Shown: in pieces, positions 1 through 8,487 of the stretch
How the letters are laid out: every line of letters starts with the position of its first letter
Position numbering within the stretch: the stretch's first letter is position 1
From: Savagea serpentis
GTDB taxonomy: Bacteria; Bacillota; Bacilli; Bacillales_A; Planococcaceae
Length of the DNA stretch: 64,000 bases
Assembly: GCF_015351395.1 (NCBI RefSeq)
Contig: NZ_JADKPV010000005.1
Location: 1-64,000, forward strand
Direction of reading: 5' to 3'
Notes under the pieces: generated by a model
Told to the model about the DNA's origin: nothing
Databases searched by the model: none
The model's input: the letters and a program-made list of their open reading frames with translations, nothing else
Program-made: the position numbers and the translations under genes

Positions 1-66
1 GCAACTTCTCCAAAATCACATTTACCATTACTTCGTATCTTTTTCGTTCATCTTCCTGTACTATCT

Positions 67-615
67 TTATGAAAATAGTGGCAACTCCTCTAAATAAATA
101 ATATCATCTCGCTCTGCCGCTGATCCTTCTGCTAATATGGCTGCTTTTGCAACGACGACGCCACCTGCTGCTTCGACTAGTTGTTCTAAAGCTGCGAGCG
201 ATTGTCCTGTGCTAATGACATCATCGATTAGCGCGACACGTTTTCCTCGAATTGCTTCGACGTCTTTTTCGTCCAAACATAGCATTTGCTCTTCTGTCGT
301 CGTAATCGACTTTACTTTCTGTATGAGCGGTGTACCCATATATGCTTTAATACTTTTTCGTGCGACGTAATAGCGCGACATATGTAATACAGCACTCACT
401 TCATGAGCGAGCGGTATCCCTTTCGCTTCCGCTGACACAATGACATCAACTTCCGGCAAACGTTCTGCTAAAAGAGGTGCTGTTGCTTTGACCATTTCTG
501 TATCACCTAAAAGAACGAAACTCGCAATGACCGTATCTTCTGAAACTCTCATTAATGGAAGTTCTCTTGTTAACCCTGCTACGTGTAATGTATATGTTCG
601 TTTCAATTTTCTCAT
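67..615 (-). CDS. Purine-type phosphoribosyltransferase
   Basis: This 182-residue protein is a type I phosphoribosyltransferase. It should join a purine base to PRPP to give a nucleotide in the cytosol (salvage). The PRPP loop ALIDDVISTGQS is at about residues 128-139, and the upstream AEAKGIPLAHE stretch resembles the adenine/hypoxanthine enzymes. The ATG at 615 follows the permease stop (617-619) by one base, so the two are almost certainly co-transcribed and translationally coupled. The frame is open to an ATG at 660, but the extra 15 residues would overlap the permease and have no better ribosome site. Pairing with an NCS2 permease behind a PurR-like operator supports purine salvage. The exact base (adenine, hypoxanthine or xanthine) cannot be told from the sequence. 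Confidence 0.85.
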   Translation of the reverse strand: MRKLKRTYTLHVAGLTRELPLMRVSEDTVIASFVLLGDTEMVKATAPLLAERLPEVDVIVSAEAKGIPLAHEVSAVLHMSRYYVARKSIKAYMGTPLIQKVKSITTTEEQMLCLDEKDVEAIRGKRVALIDDVISTGQSLAALEQLVEAAGGVVVAKAAILAEGSAAERDDIIYLEELPLFS

Positions 616-616
616 C

Positions 617-1672
617 CTATTCAAATAATGATAATAATACTTGTGTGATAATTCCAGCAAGCATTCCTAAAAATGGATCTGTTAGCGCTGTGACTGCCAT
701 CGTCACGCCACCTACAACAGAATCTTCGCCTCCCGCTAATGCTGCTGTCGCATTCGTCGGTAATGTGACAAGTAATCCTAATACGAATAAAAAGCCAGCG
801 ATGCTCGTACTCGGAATAAATCGTCCAATTTTCGGTAAAAGTCCTGCAAGTAAAATGACTCCCATCATCACCATCATTAAAACACCAGCAAAGACAGCAT
901 GTGGTGCGGTAGAAGTAGCGGATATAACGACTTCTACTGGAGCTCCTCCAAACAATGCGGAAACCATATCTGCAATACTACTAATGACCGTTAAATGATC
1001 AACATTCACTTCTTGGTTGCCAATTTCACCGTTTATTTTTCCAAACGCGATATTCGCTCCTATGTTTAACGCAACCATAGCGAGTGCACCACGAATGACC
1101 GTTTGATTCACTGTTAACTTTTGCAATTGTAATTTCTCATTATCTAAAGGTGGAATCGGCGCAATCGTCCCCGCTATACGACCGACAATACTAGATAAGA
1201 CGACAGAACCTAATATCGTATATACCAAGTCTTTCGTCAAAAAATAAATGAGCACCGCAGAGACTAAAGATGATGCCCCTACTAAGCGGTCTGTTTTCGT
1301 CATATCGATGGAAACTTTCGCTAACATAATCCCAACGCCCGCCATCATACCATTCGTAATGATCGGTCCGATAAATTCAACAATTTTTTCCAAAAATCCG
1401 AACAATCCGATGATGAGCATAATTGCTGCTCCAAAGAAAATCATCGAGAGACGTTCTTTCATCGTTTTTCCCATCGTACCAGCTACGGTAATCGTTTCTG
1501 CTTGATAAGAAATGACAGAGATCGATCCGACCGCTGTATTTCCAATCGCTCCTACAAAGAAGGCGAGCGCTGTTGGGACAGATGCAAAACCGAACGTTAA
1601 TGCGAGTAATCCTTGAGGAAGACCATTTAATAAAACTCCTAATGCCGCTAAAAAATCCTTGAAATATTCCAC
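617..1672 (-). CDS. NCS2-family purine/pyrimidine permease
   Basis: A 351-residue, highly hydrophobic membrane protein of the nucleobase-cation symporter 2 / AzgA-like type. It has about ten or more membrane segments and the Gly/Ala/Thr-rich helices typical of base permeases (for example GNTAVGSISVISYQAET near residue 43). It is shorter than the usual 420-440 residues of NCS2 proteins. It starts with GTG at 1672, nine bases after an AAGGTGG ribosome site. The phosphoribosyltransferase gene follows directly, which suggests uptake and immediate trapping of a purine base. The short length could reflect a distinct subfamily; I see no frameshift or early stop. Confidence 0.85.
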   Translation of the reverse strand: MEYFKDFLAALGVLLNGLPQGLLALTFGFASVPTALAFFVGAIGNTAVGSISVISYQAETITVAGTMGKTMKERLSMIFFGAAIMLIIGLFGFLEKIVEFIGPIITNGMMAGVGIMLAKVSIDMTKTDRLVGASSLVSAVLIYFLTKDLVYTILGSVVLSSIVGRIAGTIAPIPPLDNEKLQLQKLTVNQTVIRGALAMVALNIGANIAFGKINGEIGNQEVNVDHLTVISSIADMVSALFGGAPVEVVISATSTAPHAVFAGVLMMVMMGVILLAGLLPKIGRFIPSTSIAGFLFVLGLLVTLPTNATAALAGGEDSVVGGVTMAVTALTDPFLGMLAGIITQVLLSLFE

Positions 1673-1714
1673 AAAAAGGAACCACCTTTTCTTTAATTTG
1701 CCCTTTATAAAAAA

Positions 1715-1748
1715 CGAACATTTTCTTGTTTTTTAACAAGAACGTTCC
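1715..1748 (-). promoter_or_regulatory. Putative PurR operator (paired PurBoxes)
   Basis: Two inverted copies of a PurBox-like core lie just downstream of the -10 element: CGAACATT (plus strand 1715-1722) and its partner GGAACGTT (minus strand, 1741-1748). Between them is a perfect 8-bp inverted repeat, TTCTTGTT/AACAAGAA with a TTTT loop. Paired inverted CGAAC boxes about 17 bp apart are typical of the Bacillus purine repressor PurR. Its position across the start site suggests repression of the permease-phosphoribosyltransferase operon. Confidence 0.55.
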
Positions 1749-1750
1749 TA

Positions 1751-1779
1751 ATTATACAGTGGTTGTTTTTTAAGTGCAA
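1751..1779 (-). promoter_or_regulatory. Sigma-A promoter of the purine permease operon
   Basis: On the minus strand, TTGCAC (1774-1779) and TATAAT (1751-1756) are separated by 17 bp, a near-consensus sigma-A promoter. The PurR-like operator begins a few bases downstream. Confidence 0.75.
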
Positions 1780-1816
1780 TATCTTTTTTATCGTCTTTTT
1801 TTATATTCCAACAATA

Positions 1817-1860
1817 AAAAACAGAATTGTAAGCGAAGCGTACTCGCACAATTCCGTTTT
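1817..1860 (-). terminator. Terminator after the yng operon
   Basis: A long inverted repeat (AAAACGGAATTGT pairing with ACAATTCTGTTTT, plus an inner GCGA/TCGC stem) is followed on the minus strand by a T-rich run. It lies about 80 bp past the carboxylase stop codon. Confidence 0.75.
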
Positions 1861-1942
1861 CTATACTACTCTTAAACCAATTTCGTGAATATACATTTTA
1901 GCTTTATTAAGCTTCATAATTGCCATCGCATCTTCCTATCGA

Positions 1943-3472
1943 TTAGACAGGATGAACGCCGTGTTTCCGTTCTGTGAATTGAAGTTCTTTCGTCTTATAT
2001 AAGTCGAGTTGTGTTTGCAATACTTGACGCAAATCATTCGGGTGAATGACTTCATCAATAATGAGTTCTGACGCTAAACGATACACGTCAATTTCTTCTT
2101 GATATTCTTCCCGCATCTTTTGAACGAATGCCGCTTGTTCTTCTTTCGGTAGTTCGGCAATTTTATTAGCATACACTGCATTTACAGCAGCTTCAGGCCC
2201 CATAACAGCGATTTGTGCACCATCAAATGCAATGCAACAATCAGGCTCAAATGCAGGACCAGCCATCGCGTACAATCCCGCTCCGTACGCTTTACGGACA
2301 ATGACCGTTAACTTGGGAACTGTCGCTTCGCTCATCGCAAAAATCATTTTTGCACCATGACGAATGATTCCCATACGTTCTACTTGAGTACCGATCATGA
2401 ATCCAGGCACATCCGCTAAAAAAATGAGTGGAATATTAAATGCATCACATAAGGAAATGAATTTCGCTGCTTTATCTGCAGAATCATGGAATAATACGCC
2501 ACCCTTCACTCGAGGTTGATTCGCAATAATTCCGACCGATTGCCCATTAACTCGCGCTAATCCTGTAATGAGTTCAGCGGCGAATAATTTTTTCACTTCA
2601 CACCACGAACCTTCATCGATAAAACGCTCTATTAAATCATACATATTAAACGGGGCATTTTGGTTTTTGGGTACTATTTCATCGATTGTCTTTTCAAATG
2701 TCGCGGGCATCTTTGGACTTTTCACTTCTGGTTTATGCTTATAATGACTTGGGAAGTAGCCGATATATTTGCGCGCATATTCAATCGCTTCTTCCTCCGT
2801 TGTTACGAGCACATCGCCTACACCTGAGACTGAACAATGCATGCGTGCGCCACCCATTTCTTCCAACGTCACTTTCTCTCCAATAACCATCTCTGCCATG
2901 CGAGGTGATCCGAGATACATCGAGGCATTTCCTTCAACCATAATCACGGTATCACAAAAAGCAGGAATGTATGCTCCACCTGCTGCTGACGGACCGAATA
3001 GTAAACATACTTGCGGTACTTTACCACTCATTTTGACTTGATTATAGAAAATACGTCCCGCACCGCGACGTCCTGGAAACATTTCAATTTGATCCGTAAT
3101 TCGTGCGCCTGCAGAATCTACTAAATAAAATATAGGAACATTTAATTTATTCGCTTTTTCTTGAATGCGGATGATTTTTTCAACTGTACGCTTGCCCCAA
3201 GAACCTGCTTTTACAGTGGAGTCGTTCGCCATCACGCATACCGTTTGTCCGTTAATTTTACCCATTCCTGTAATGACGCCATCTGCTGGTAAATCTTCTT
3301 CTAAACAATTCGCAAAGATGCCATCTTCTGACTGAAGCCCATCGTCTAATAATAAACGGAGACGCTCTCGCGCAAATAACTTTCCTTTTGCAGCGTTTGC
3401 TTCATGATACTTCGTTCGTCCTCCTTTTAATACTCGCTCTAAAATTTCACTTCCACGTTTTTCTTCACTCAT
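1943..3472 (-). CDS. yngE: Acyl-CoA carboxylase carboxyltransferase (methylcrotonyl-CoA carboxylase beta type)
   Basis: A 509-residue carboxyltransferase subunit that moves CO2 from biotin to an acyl-CoA, here most likely 3-methylcrotonyl-CoA in leucine breakdown. Two crotonase-fold halves are visible. The N-terminal half has GPSAAGGAYIPAFCD near residues 160-175. The C-terminal half has the conserved VPGFMIGTQVE and RKAYGAGLYAM segments. Length is normal for the family. The ATG at 3472 has a good AGGGGGA site upstream. It is the last gene of a seven-gene operon in the same order as B. subtilis yngJIHGFE. The homologous propionyl-CoA carboxylase beta is the main alternative, but the HMG-CoA lyase and hydratase neighbours favour leucine catabolism. 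Confidence 0.9.
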   Translation of the reverse strand: MSEEKRGSEILERVLKGGRTKYHEANAAKGKLFARERLRLLLDDGLQSEDGIFANCLEEDLPADGVITGMGKINGQTVCVMANDSTVKAGSWGKRTVEKIIRIQEKANKLNVPIFYLVDSAGARITDQIEMFPGRRGAGRIFYNQVKMSGKVPQVCLLFGPSAAGGAYIPAFCDTVIMVEGNASMYLGSPRMAEMVIGEKVTLEEMGGARMHCSVSGVGDVLVTTEEEAIEYARKYIGYFPSHYKHKPEVKSPKMPATFEKTIDEIVPKNQNAPFNMYDLIERFIDEGSWCEVKKLFAAELITGLARVNGQSVGIIANQPRVKGGVLFHDSADKAAKFISLCDAFNIPLIFLADVPGFMIGTQVERMGIIRHGAKMIFAMSEATVPKLTVIVRKAYGAGLYAMAGPAFEPDCCIAFDGAQIAVMGPEAAVNAVYANKIAELPKEEQAAFVQKMREEYQEEIDVYRLASELIIDEVIHPNDLRQVLQTQLDLYKTKELQFTERKHGVHPV

Positions 3473-3496
3473 ATTTATTTCCCCCTACTCCTATTG

Positions 3497-4276
3497 TTAT
3501 TTCCCTTTGTAGTGCGGTGTGCGTTTTTCTTGGAAAGCTTGTAAACCTTCTAATCGATCTTCAGTCGGGATCAGTGTGGCATAAGCGAGCGATTCGATTT
3601 GGAGTGCTGTCTGTATGTCCGCTTCCACTCCTTGATTGATCGCTACTTTCGCTTGTCGAAGGGCAAGTGGTGCATTTCTAGCAATTTGCTTTGCATATTT
3701 TACAGCTTCTTCTTGTAAATGCTTCGAAGAATAAAGCGCTTCCAATATTCCGTAACGAACAGCTTCCTCCGCTTGCAAGCGACGCGCACTATAAATGAGG
3801 GATTTCGCTTTGCCGATGCCAATGAGACGCGGCAATCGTTGTGTTCCTCCAGCTCCTGGAATAATGCCGAGCGAGGTCTCTGTCAAGCCCACTGCCACAT
3901 GATTACCAGCGATTCGTATGTCACATGCGAGCGCGAGTTCTAACCCTCCTCCAAATGCCACACCATTCAATACAGCAATTACCGGCTGTGGCAACAATTC
4001 CACTTTCCGAACGACCGAGCCAATAAGAGTGACCGTTTGACTTACCTCTCGTTCCGACATGCCTTTGCGTTCTCTTAAGTCCGCTCCTGCACAAAATGCT
4101 TTCTCTCCTGCGCCTGTCAATAAAACAACGCGGATGTCGAATGTTTTCGCAACTTCATCTAATGCTTCACTAAGCTCGTTTAATAATTGAATAGACATCG
4201 CATTTGCCGCCTCGGGACGGTTCAACGTAATGCGAGCAATCGTACGTTCAATCACTTCTATCTTGACGAGTGACAT
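3497..4276 (-). CDS. yngF: Enoyl-CoA hydratase, probable methylglutaconyl-CoA hydratase
   Basis: A 259-residue crotonase. The oxyanion-hole segments are visible as AFCAGADLRER (near residue 62) and NGVAFGGGLELALACD (near 105), and the family signature continues through GIIPGAGGTQRLPR. In this operon it should hydrate 3-methylglutaconyl-CoA to HMG-CoA, between the carboxylase and the lyase. Its ATG at 4276 lies inside the end of the lyase gene (19-base overlap) and has a GGAAGGGGAG ribosome site. A general short-chain enoyl-CoA hydratase role cannot be excluded from sequence alone. Confidence 0.85.
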   Translation of the reverse strand: MSLVKIEVIERTIARITLNRPEAANAMSIQLLNELSEALDEVAKTFDIRVVLLTGAGEKAFCAGADLRERKGMSEREVSQTVTLIGSVVRKVELLPQPVIAVLNGVAFGGGLELALACDIRIAGNHVAVGLTETSLGIIPGAGGTQRLPRLIGIGKAKSLIYSARRLQAEEAVRYGILEALYSSKHLQEEAVKYAKQIARNAPLALRQAKVAINQGVEADIQTALQIESLAYATLIPTEDRLEGLQAFQEKRTPHYKGK

Positions 4277-5190
4277 GGATGCTCCCCTTCCTTTCCTAAG
4301 CGATAAATATCCATTTGCTTGGACTTAACGGGTTCTCCTAATTGTCGTTCGATAAATAGGGCAGCTTGTAACAGTTTGTCCATATCGATACCTGTTTGTA
4401 TCCCCATCCGATGGAACATGTATAGCAAGTCTTCTGTCGCAACATTCCCTGAAGCCCCTTTTGCATAAGGACATCCTCCAAGGCCGCCGAGTGAACTATC
4501 AAATTTAGTAATTCCCATTTCAAGAGATTTCACCACATTCGCTAATGCTGTTCCACGCGTATCATGAAAATGCATCGCAAACTGTTCTGCTTCATACTTA
4601 GCAAGTAATACATCGAGTAGTGCTTCCACTTCATTCGGCGTCCCTACTCCTATCGTATCGCCTAATGAAATTTCGGTAACACCGAAACTAAATAGTCGAT
4701 CCACCACTTCTAATACTTTTTTCGGTTGAATGTCTCCCTCAATCGGACAAGCAATGACGGTAGAAACATATCCACGCACAGTCATGTTCTCTTTTAGTGC
4801 TTCTTCAATGACTTCTTGTAATACTGGATAGGTGTCTTCGATCGTTTTATTAATGTTGCTTTGATTATGACTTTCACTCGCTGACATAAATACACTCGCT
4901 TCATCAATATTTACTTCAAGCGCTCGCTCAAGGCCTCGCATATTCGGCACTAATGCCGCATAAGTGATATCATGTTCTCTTTTGATCGAGCGCAACACAT
5001 CCGCTGCATCCGCTAATTGAGGAATCCATTTTGGATGAACGAACGATGTCACTTCAATATAAGATAAGCCTGTCTTCGACAACATATTTATCCATTCAAT
5101 CTTGTTCTGGGTATCGATTAATTGCGTTTCATTTTGCAAACCATCCCGTGGCCCTACTTCTTTTACGACTACTTTTTCTGGTAATTGCAT
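4258..5190 (-). CDS. yngG: Hydroxymethylglutaryl-CoA lyase
   Basis: A 310-residue DRE-TIM metallolyase that cleaves HMG-CoA to acetyl-CoA and acetoacetate, the last step of leucine degradation. Typical segments are VGPRDGLQNE near residue 12 (catalytic Arg and Asp), FHDTRGTALANV near 210 (metal-binding His), and GGLGGCPYAKGASGN near 240 with the active-site Cys. Length is normal. The ATG at 5190 follows an AAGGAG site. It overlaps yngF downstream and is separated from the biotin carrier gene by 14 bases, consistent with one transcript. Confidence 0.92.
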   Translation of the reverse strand: MQLPEKVVVKEVGPRDGLQNETQLIDTQNKIEWINMLSKTGLSYIEVTSFVHPKWIPQLADAADVLRSIKREHDITYAALVPNMRGLERALEVNIDEASVFMSASESHNQSNINKTIEDTYPVLQEVIEEALKENMTVRGYVSTVIACPIEGDIQPKKVLEVVDRLFSFGVTEISLGDTIGVGTPNEVEALLDVLLAKYEAEQFAMHFHDTRGTALANVVKSLEMGITKFDSSLGGLGGCPYAKGASGNVATEDLLYMFHRMGIQTGIDMDKLLQAALFIERQLGEPVKSKQMDIYRLGKEGEHPCHSSR

Positions 5191-5204
5191 ACGCTTTATG
5201 CTCC

Positions 5205-5417
5205 TTATTCAATTTCAACGAGAGGTTCATCCACATTGACGAAATCCCCTTCGTTCGCCACAATTTTAGTCACTGTGCCTGCTACTTCAGCCGAAATGGG
5301 AATTTCCATTTTCATCGACTCTAAAATGACAACGTCTTGTCCCGCTGTTACTTCGTCACCTTCACTCACCAAAATTTTCCATACTGATCCTGCCATAGAT
5401 GCTTTTACTGTCGTCAT
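5205..5417 (-). CDS. yngHB: Biotin carrier protein (single biotinyl domain)
   Basis: A 70-residue biotinyl/lipoyl-attachment domain with the biotinylation motif ESMKME; the modified lysine is K36. It carries the carboxyl group between the biotin carboxylase encoded just upstream and the carboxyltransferase YngE. In B. subtilis the same small gene (yngHB/yngXX) stands between the carboxylase and the lyase genes. It is a stand-alone domain, not fused to the carboxylase as in many alpha subunits. Confidence 0.92.
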   Translation of the reverse strand: MTTVKASMAGSVWKILVSEGDEVTAGQDVVILESMKMEIPISAEVAGTVTKIVANEGDFVNVDEPLVEIE

Positions 5418-5434
5418 ATAAATCCCTCCGCTTT

Positions 5435-6772
5435 TTATAAGTAATATTCATCAACAAATTTAGTCGTTGTCTGTCCTTTTTTAAACTGTTCATGTGTAAT
5501 GACATCAACAATCATAGGTATGTTCGTTTCAATTCCTTCAATTACATACTCTCGCAATGCTCGTTCTAAACGTTCAATCGCCTCATCGCGCGTACTCCCC
5601 CATGTAATGAGCTTGCCTATCATTGGATCATAGAAAGGTGTGACTACTGAGCCACTTTCTACCCCTACTTCATTCCTTACCCCTCTTCCTTCAGGTAAAA
5701 CAAAATTGGTAATTGTTCCTGGAGATGGGAAAAATGTCTTTGGGTTTTCAGCATAAATTCGAACTTCAATCGCATGCCCTTTTTTCTCCACATTGCTTCG
5801 AGTAAAACTTAATCGTTCTCCATTTGCTATTCGCAATTGCGCTTCCACTAAATCTAATCCTGTAATTTCTTCCGTCACTGGATGCTCAACTTGCAACCTA
5901 GTATTCATCTCTAAAAAATAGAAGTTTTCATCAGCGTCCACTAAGTATTCAATAGTTCCCGCATTCGTATATCCGATATGTTTTGCCGCCTGTTCACTCG
6001 CTACTAGCATTTTTTCACGTGTTTCTGATGAAATAAATGGAGAAGGAGCTTCTTCAACTACTTTTTGATTGCGGCGTTGAATGGAACATTCGCGATCAAA
6101 TAATGCGACAGCATTGCCATGTTCGTCTACGATGAGTTGCACTTCGATATGATGCGCGTCTGCGACGAAACGTTCCATATACATCGTTCCTTCACCGAAA
6201 AATGATTGCGCACGCTTTTGATTCCCTTCGAAAGCTGAAGCCATTTCTTCTTCACTATGAATGAGTTGCATCCCGATGCCACCGCCACCTGCCGAAGCTT
6301 TTAACATAATAGGATAGCCGATTTCACCGGCGATCTTCACTGCTTCTTCTGCATCTTGTATCGCCGCGTCAATGCCTTCTACAACTGGAACACCTGCCCC
6401 TTTCATCGTTTTGCGTGCTTCAAGCTTATCTCCCATTTTGGACATAACATCTGCTGATGGACCTATAAAGACGAGATCCACATCTTCGCACGCTCTAACG
6501 AACTGGGCATTTTCTGAAAGGAGACCGTATCCAGGATGCACGGCCTCTGCTCCCGTTTTTTTTGCAATTTCTATAATTTCATCGATATTTAAATAGCTCT
6601 GGGCGACAGGAGGCTTTCCTACACAATAAGCTTCTGTAGCTTCTCGCACATGCAAACTATTTTCATCTGCTTCTGAATAAATAGCCACTGTTTCAATTCC
6701 AAGACGGTCACACGTTCGAATAATTCGACGCGCAATTTCTCCACGATTGGCGATGAGAATTTTTTTAAACAT
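5435..6772 (-). CDS. yngHA: Biotin carboxylase subunit of acyl-CoA carboxylase
   Basis: A 445-residue ATP-grasp biotin carboxylase that carboxylates the biotin of the neighbouring carrier protein using ATP and bicarbonate. Visible features are the N-terminal ILIANRGEIARRI motif, the glycine-rich KASAGGGGIGM loop near residue 160, the catalytic segment EMNTRLQVEHPVTE near 287-300, and a C-terminal RIYAENP segment. Length fits AccC-type subunits. The ATG at 6772 has a GGGGGAA site that lies within the end of yngI. AccC of fatty-acid synthesis has the same domain, but the operon context assigns this copy to leucine/branched-acid catabolism. Confidence 0.9.
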   Translation of the reverse strand: MFKKILIANRGEIARRIIRTCDRLGIETVAIYSEADENSLHVREATEAYCVGKPPVAQSYLNIDEIIEIAKKTGAEAVHPGYGLLSENAQFVRACEDVDLVFIGPSADVMSKMGDKLEARKTMKGAGVPVVEGIDAAIQDAEEAVKIAGEIGYPIMLKASAGGGGIGMQLIHSEEEMASAFEGNQKRAQSFFGEGTMYMERFVADAHHIEVQLIVDEHGNAVALFDRECSIQRRNQKVVEEAPSPFISSETREKMLVASEQAAKHIGYTNAGTIEYLVDADENFYFLEMNTRLQVEHPVTEEITGLDLVEAQLRIANGERLSFTRSNVEKKGHAIEVRIYAENPKTFFPSPGTITNFVLPEGRGVRNEVGVESGSVVTPFYDPMIGKLITWGSTRDEAIERLERALREYVIEGIETNIPMIVDVITHEQFKKGQTTTKFVDEYYL

Positions 6773-6774
6773 CG

Positions 6775-8418
6775 TTATTCCCCCGTTCCTAGTTCTCGAA
6801 TAAACTGTTCTCGCAACTTAAATTTTTGAATTTTCCCCGATGCTGTCATCGGATATTCTGCCGTAAAGATGATATAACGCGGAATTTTATGACGTGAAAT
6901 TTTATCCTTACAAAACACTTTAATCTCTTCAGCCGTTGCATGTTCTCCTTCTTTCAAAATAATCCATGCTCCTACTTCTTCTCCATAGCGCTCATCTGGA
7001 ACACCTGTCACTTGAATATCAAAAATTTTCGGATGGGTGTATAAAAACTCCTCAATTTCACGTGGATAAATATTTTCTCCACCTCGGATAATTACTTCTT
7101 TCAAACGTCCAGTAATTCGAACAAATCCCATCTCATCCATCGTTGCTAGATCACCAGTTTTTAACCAACCATCCTCAGTAATCGTTTCTTTCGTCTCTTC
7201 AGGTGCATTATAGTAGCCTTTCATGACATGATAGCCACGCGTCCATAATTCCCCTTGTTCTCCGATGTTAGCATCCTCATTCGTTCCAGGGATGACGATG
7301 CGCACTTCAACATTTGGCATCGTACGCCCGACCGTTTCGACTTTCGAAACAAAATCATCATCATAACGTGTTTGGGTGATGACTGGTGAAGACTCTGTTT
7401 GCCCATAGCAAATTGTAATATCTGTCATCCCCATTTTATCAATGACGCTCTTCATCACTTCCACAGGACAGTTAGATCCAGCCATCACACCTGTACGTAA
7501 AGAACTAACATCATATTCTTCAAATTTTGGATTGTTCAAAATACTAATGAACATCGTCGGCACTCCATGAACTGCTGTACATCGTTCCTTTTCTACTGCT
7601 CGCAATACTTCTTCCGCATCAAACTCTTGGATTGGCACCATCGTTCCGCCTTGTGAAACAATCGTTAAACTTCCGATAACACAACCGAAAGTATGGAAAA
7701 AAGGTACTGGAATACAAAGTCGATCCTGATGCGTTAAATTCATATTATTCGCGATACTACGAGCGTTGTTAATTAAATTGTAATGGGTCAACATCACACC
7801 TTTAGGAAATCCAGTCGTTCCTGATGTGTATTGAATATTAACAACGTCATGAGGAGTCAATTCGGCATGGCGAGCATCGAGCTCTTCGTCTGTTACAGTT
7901 TGCGCAGCTTCCAATAAATCATCCCAACTTAACATACCTGGTTCTCGACGCTTTCCAAGTAAAATGACACGTTTCAAATTAGGCAAGCGCTCACATTGTA
8001 AATTCCCTGGTTCGCTTTTTTCAAGCTCTGGACAAAGTGATTTTAATGTTTCAACATAAGAATTATCACGATAACCTTCAATTAAAACGAGCGTGGTCGA
8101 TTCAGACTGTTGCAGTAAATATTCCAATTCAGTTTCTCTGTAATTCGTATTCACTGTGACCAAAGTAGCTCCCATCAATCCCGATGCATATTGCAATTGA
8201 ATCCACTCCGGAACATTCGTCGCCCAGACTGCCATATTCTCCTCGATTTCTAAACCGAGCCCCATCAATCCTTTTGCCACATTACGAACTGCTTCATAAA
8301 ATTGTGCATAAGTTAAACGTAGATCACGGTCTGGATAAACGACCGCCTCTTCGTTCGATCGTAACTTTGCTTGTTCTGCTAACATTTGGCCTATTGTTTG
8401 TTCTACTAATGTCGTCAT
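6775..8418 (-). CDS. yngI: Acyl-CoA synthetase (AMP-binding)
   Basis: A 547-residue member of the ANL superfamily that activates a carboxylic acid with ATP to an acyl-AMP and then an acyl-CoA. The P-loop-like motif YTSGTTGFPKG is near residue 198. The GYGQTE-type region appears as CYGQTESS near 355, the hinge/A8 region as GRLKEVIIRGGENIYP near 450, and the catalytic lysine motif PMTASGKIQK near the C-terminus. It is the second gene of the yng-type operon. The substrate is unknown; isovalerate, acetoacetate or medium-chain acids are all possible. Confidence 0.87.
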   Translation of the reverse strand: MTTLVEQTIGQMLAEQAKLRSNEEAVVYPDRDLRLTYAQFYEAVRNVAKGLMGLGLEIEENMAVWATNVPEWIQLQYASGLMGATLVTVNTNYRETELEYLLQQSESTTLVLIEGYRDNSYVETLKSLCPELEKSEPGNLQCERLPNLKRVILLGKRREPGMLSWDDLLEAAQTVTDEELDARHAELTPHDVVNIQYTSGTTGFPKGVMLTHYNLINNARSIANNMNLTHQDRLCIPVPFFHTFGCVIGSLTIVSQGGTMVPIQEFDAEEVLRAVEKERCTAVHGVPTMFISILNNPKFEEYDVSSLRTGVMAGSNCPVEVMKSVIDKMGMTDITICYGQTESSPVITQTRYDDDFVSKVETVGRTMPNVEVRIVIPGTNEDANIGEQGELWTRGYHVMKGYYNAPEETKETITEDGWLKTGDLATMDEMGFVRITGRLKEVIIRGGENIYPREIEEFLYTHPKIFDIQVTGVPDERYGEEVGAWIILKEGEHATAEEIKVFCKDKISRHKIPRYIIFTAEYPMTASGKIQKFKLREQFIRELGTGE

Positions 8419-8487
8419 GTAAATCCCCTTTCATCTTTCCGCCTTTAAAGTACTTGATGACCGAAAACAATAGTGACAAAGTGATTT

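Noticed and set aside
1-66. Possible start of another minus-strand gene (MVNVILEKL at the left edge)
   Set aside because: Too short and without a clear ribosome site; could equally be leader sequence.
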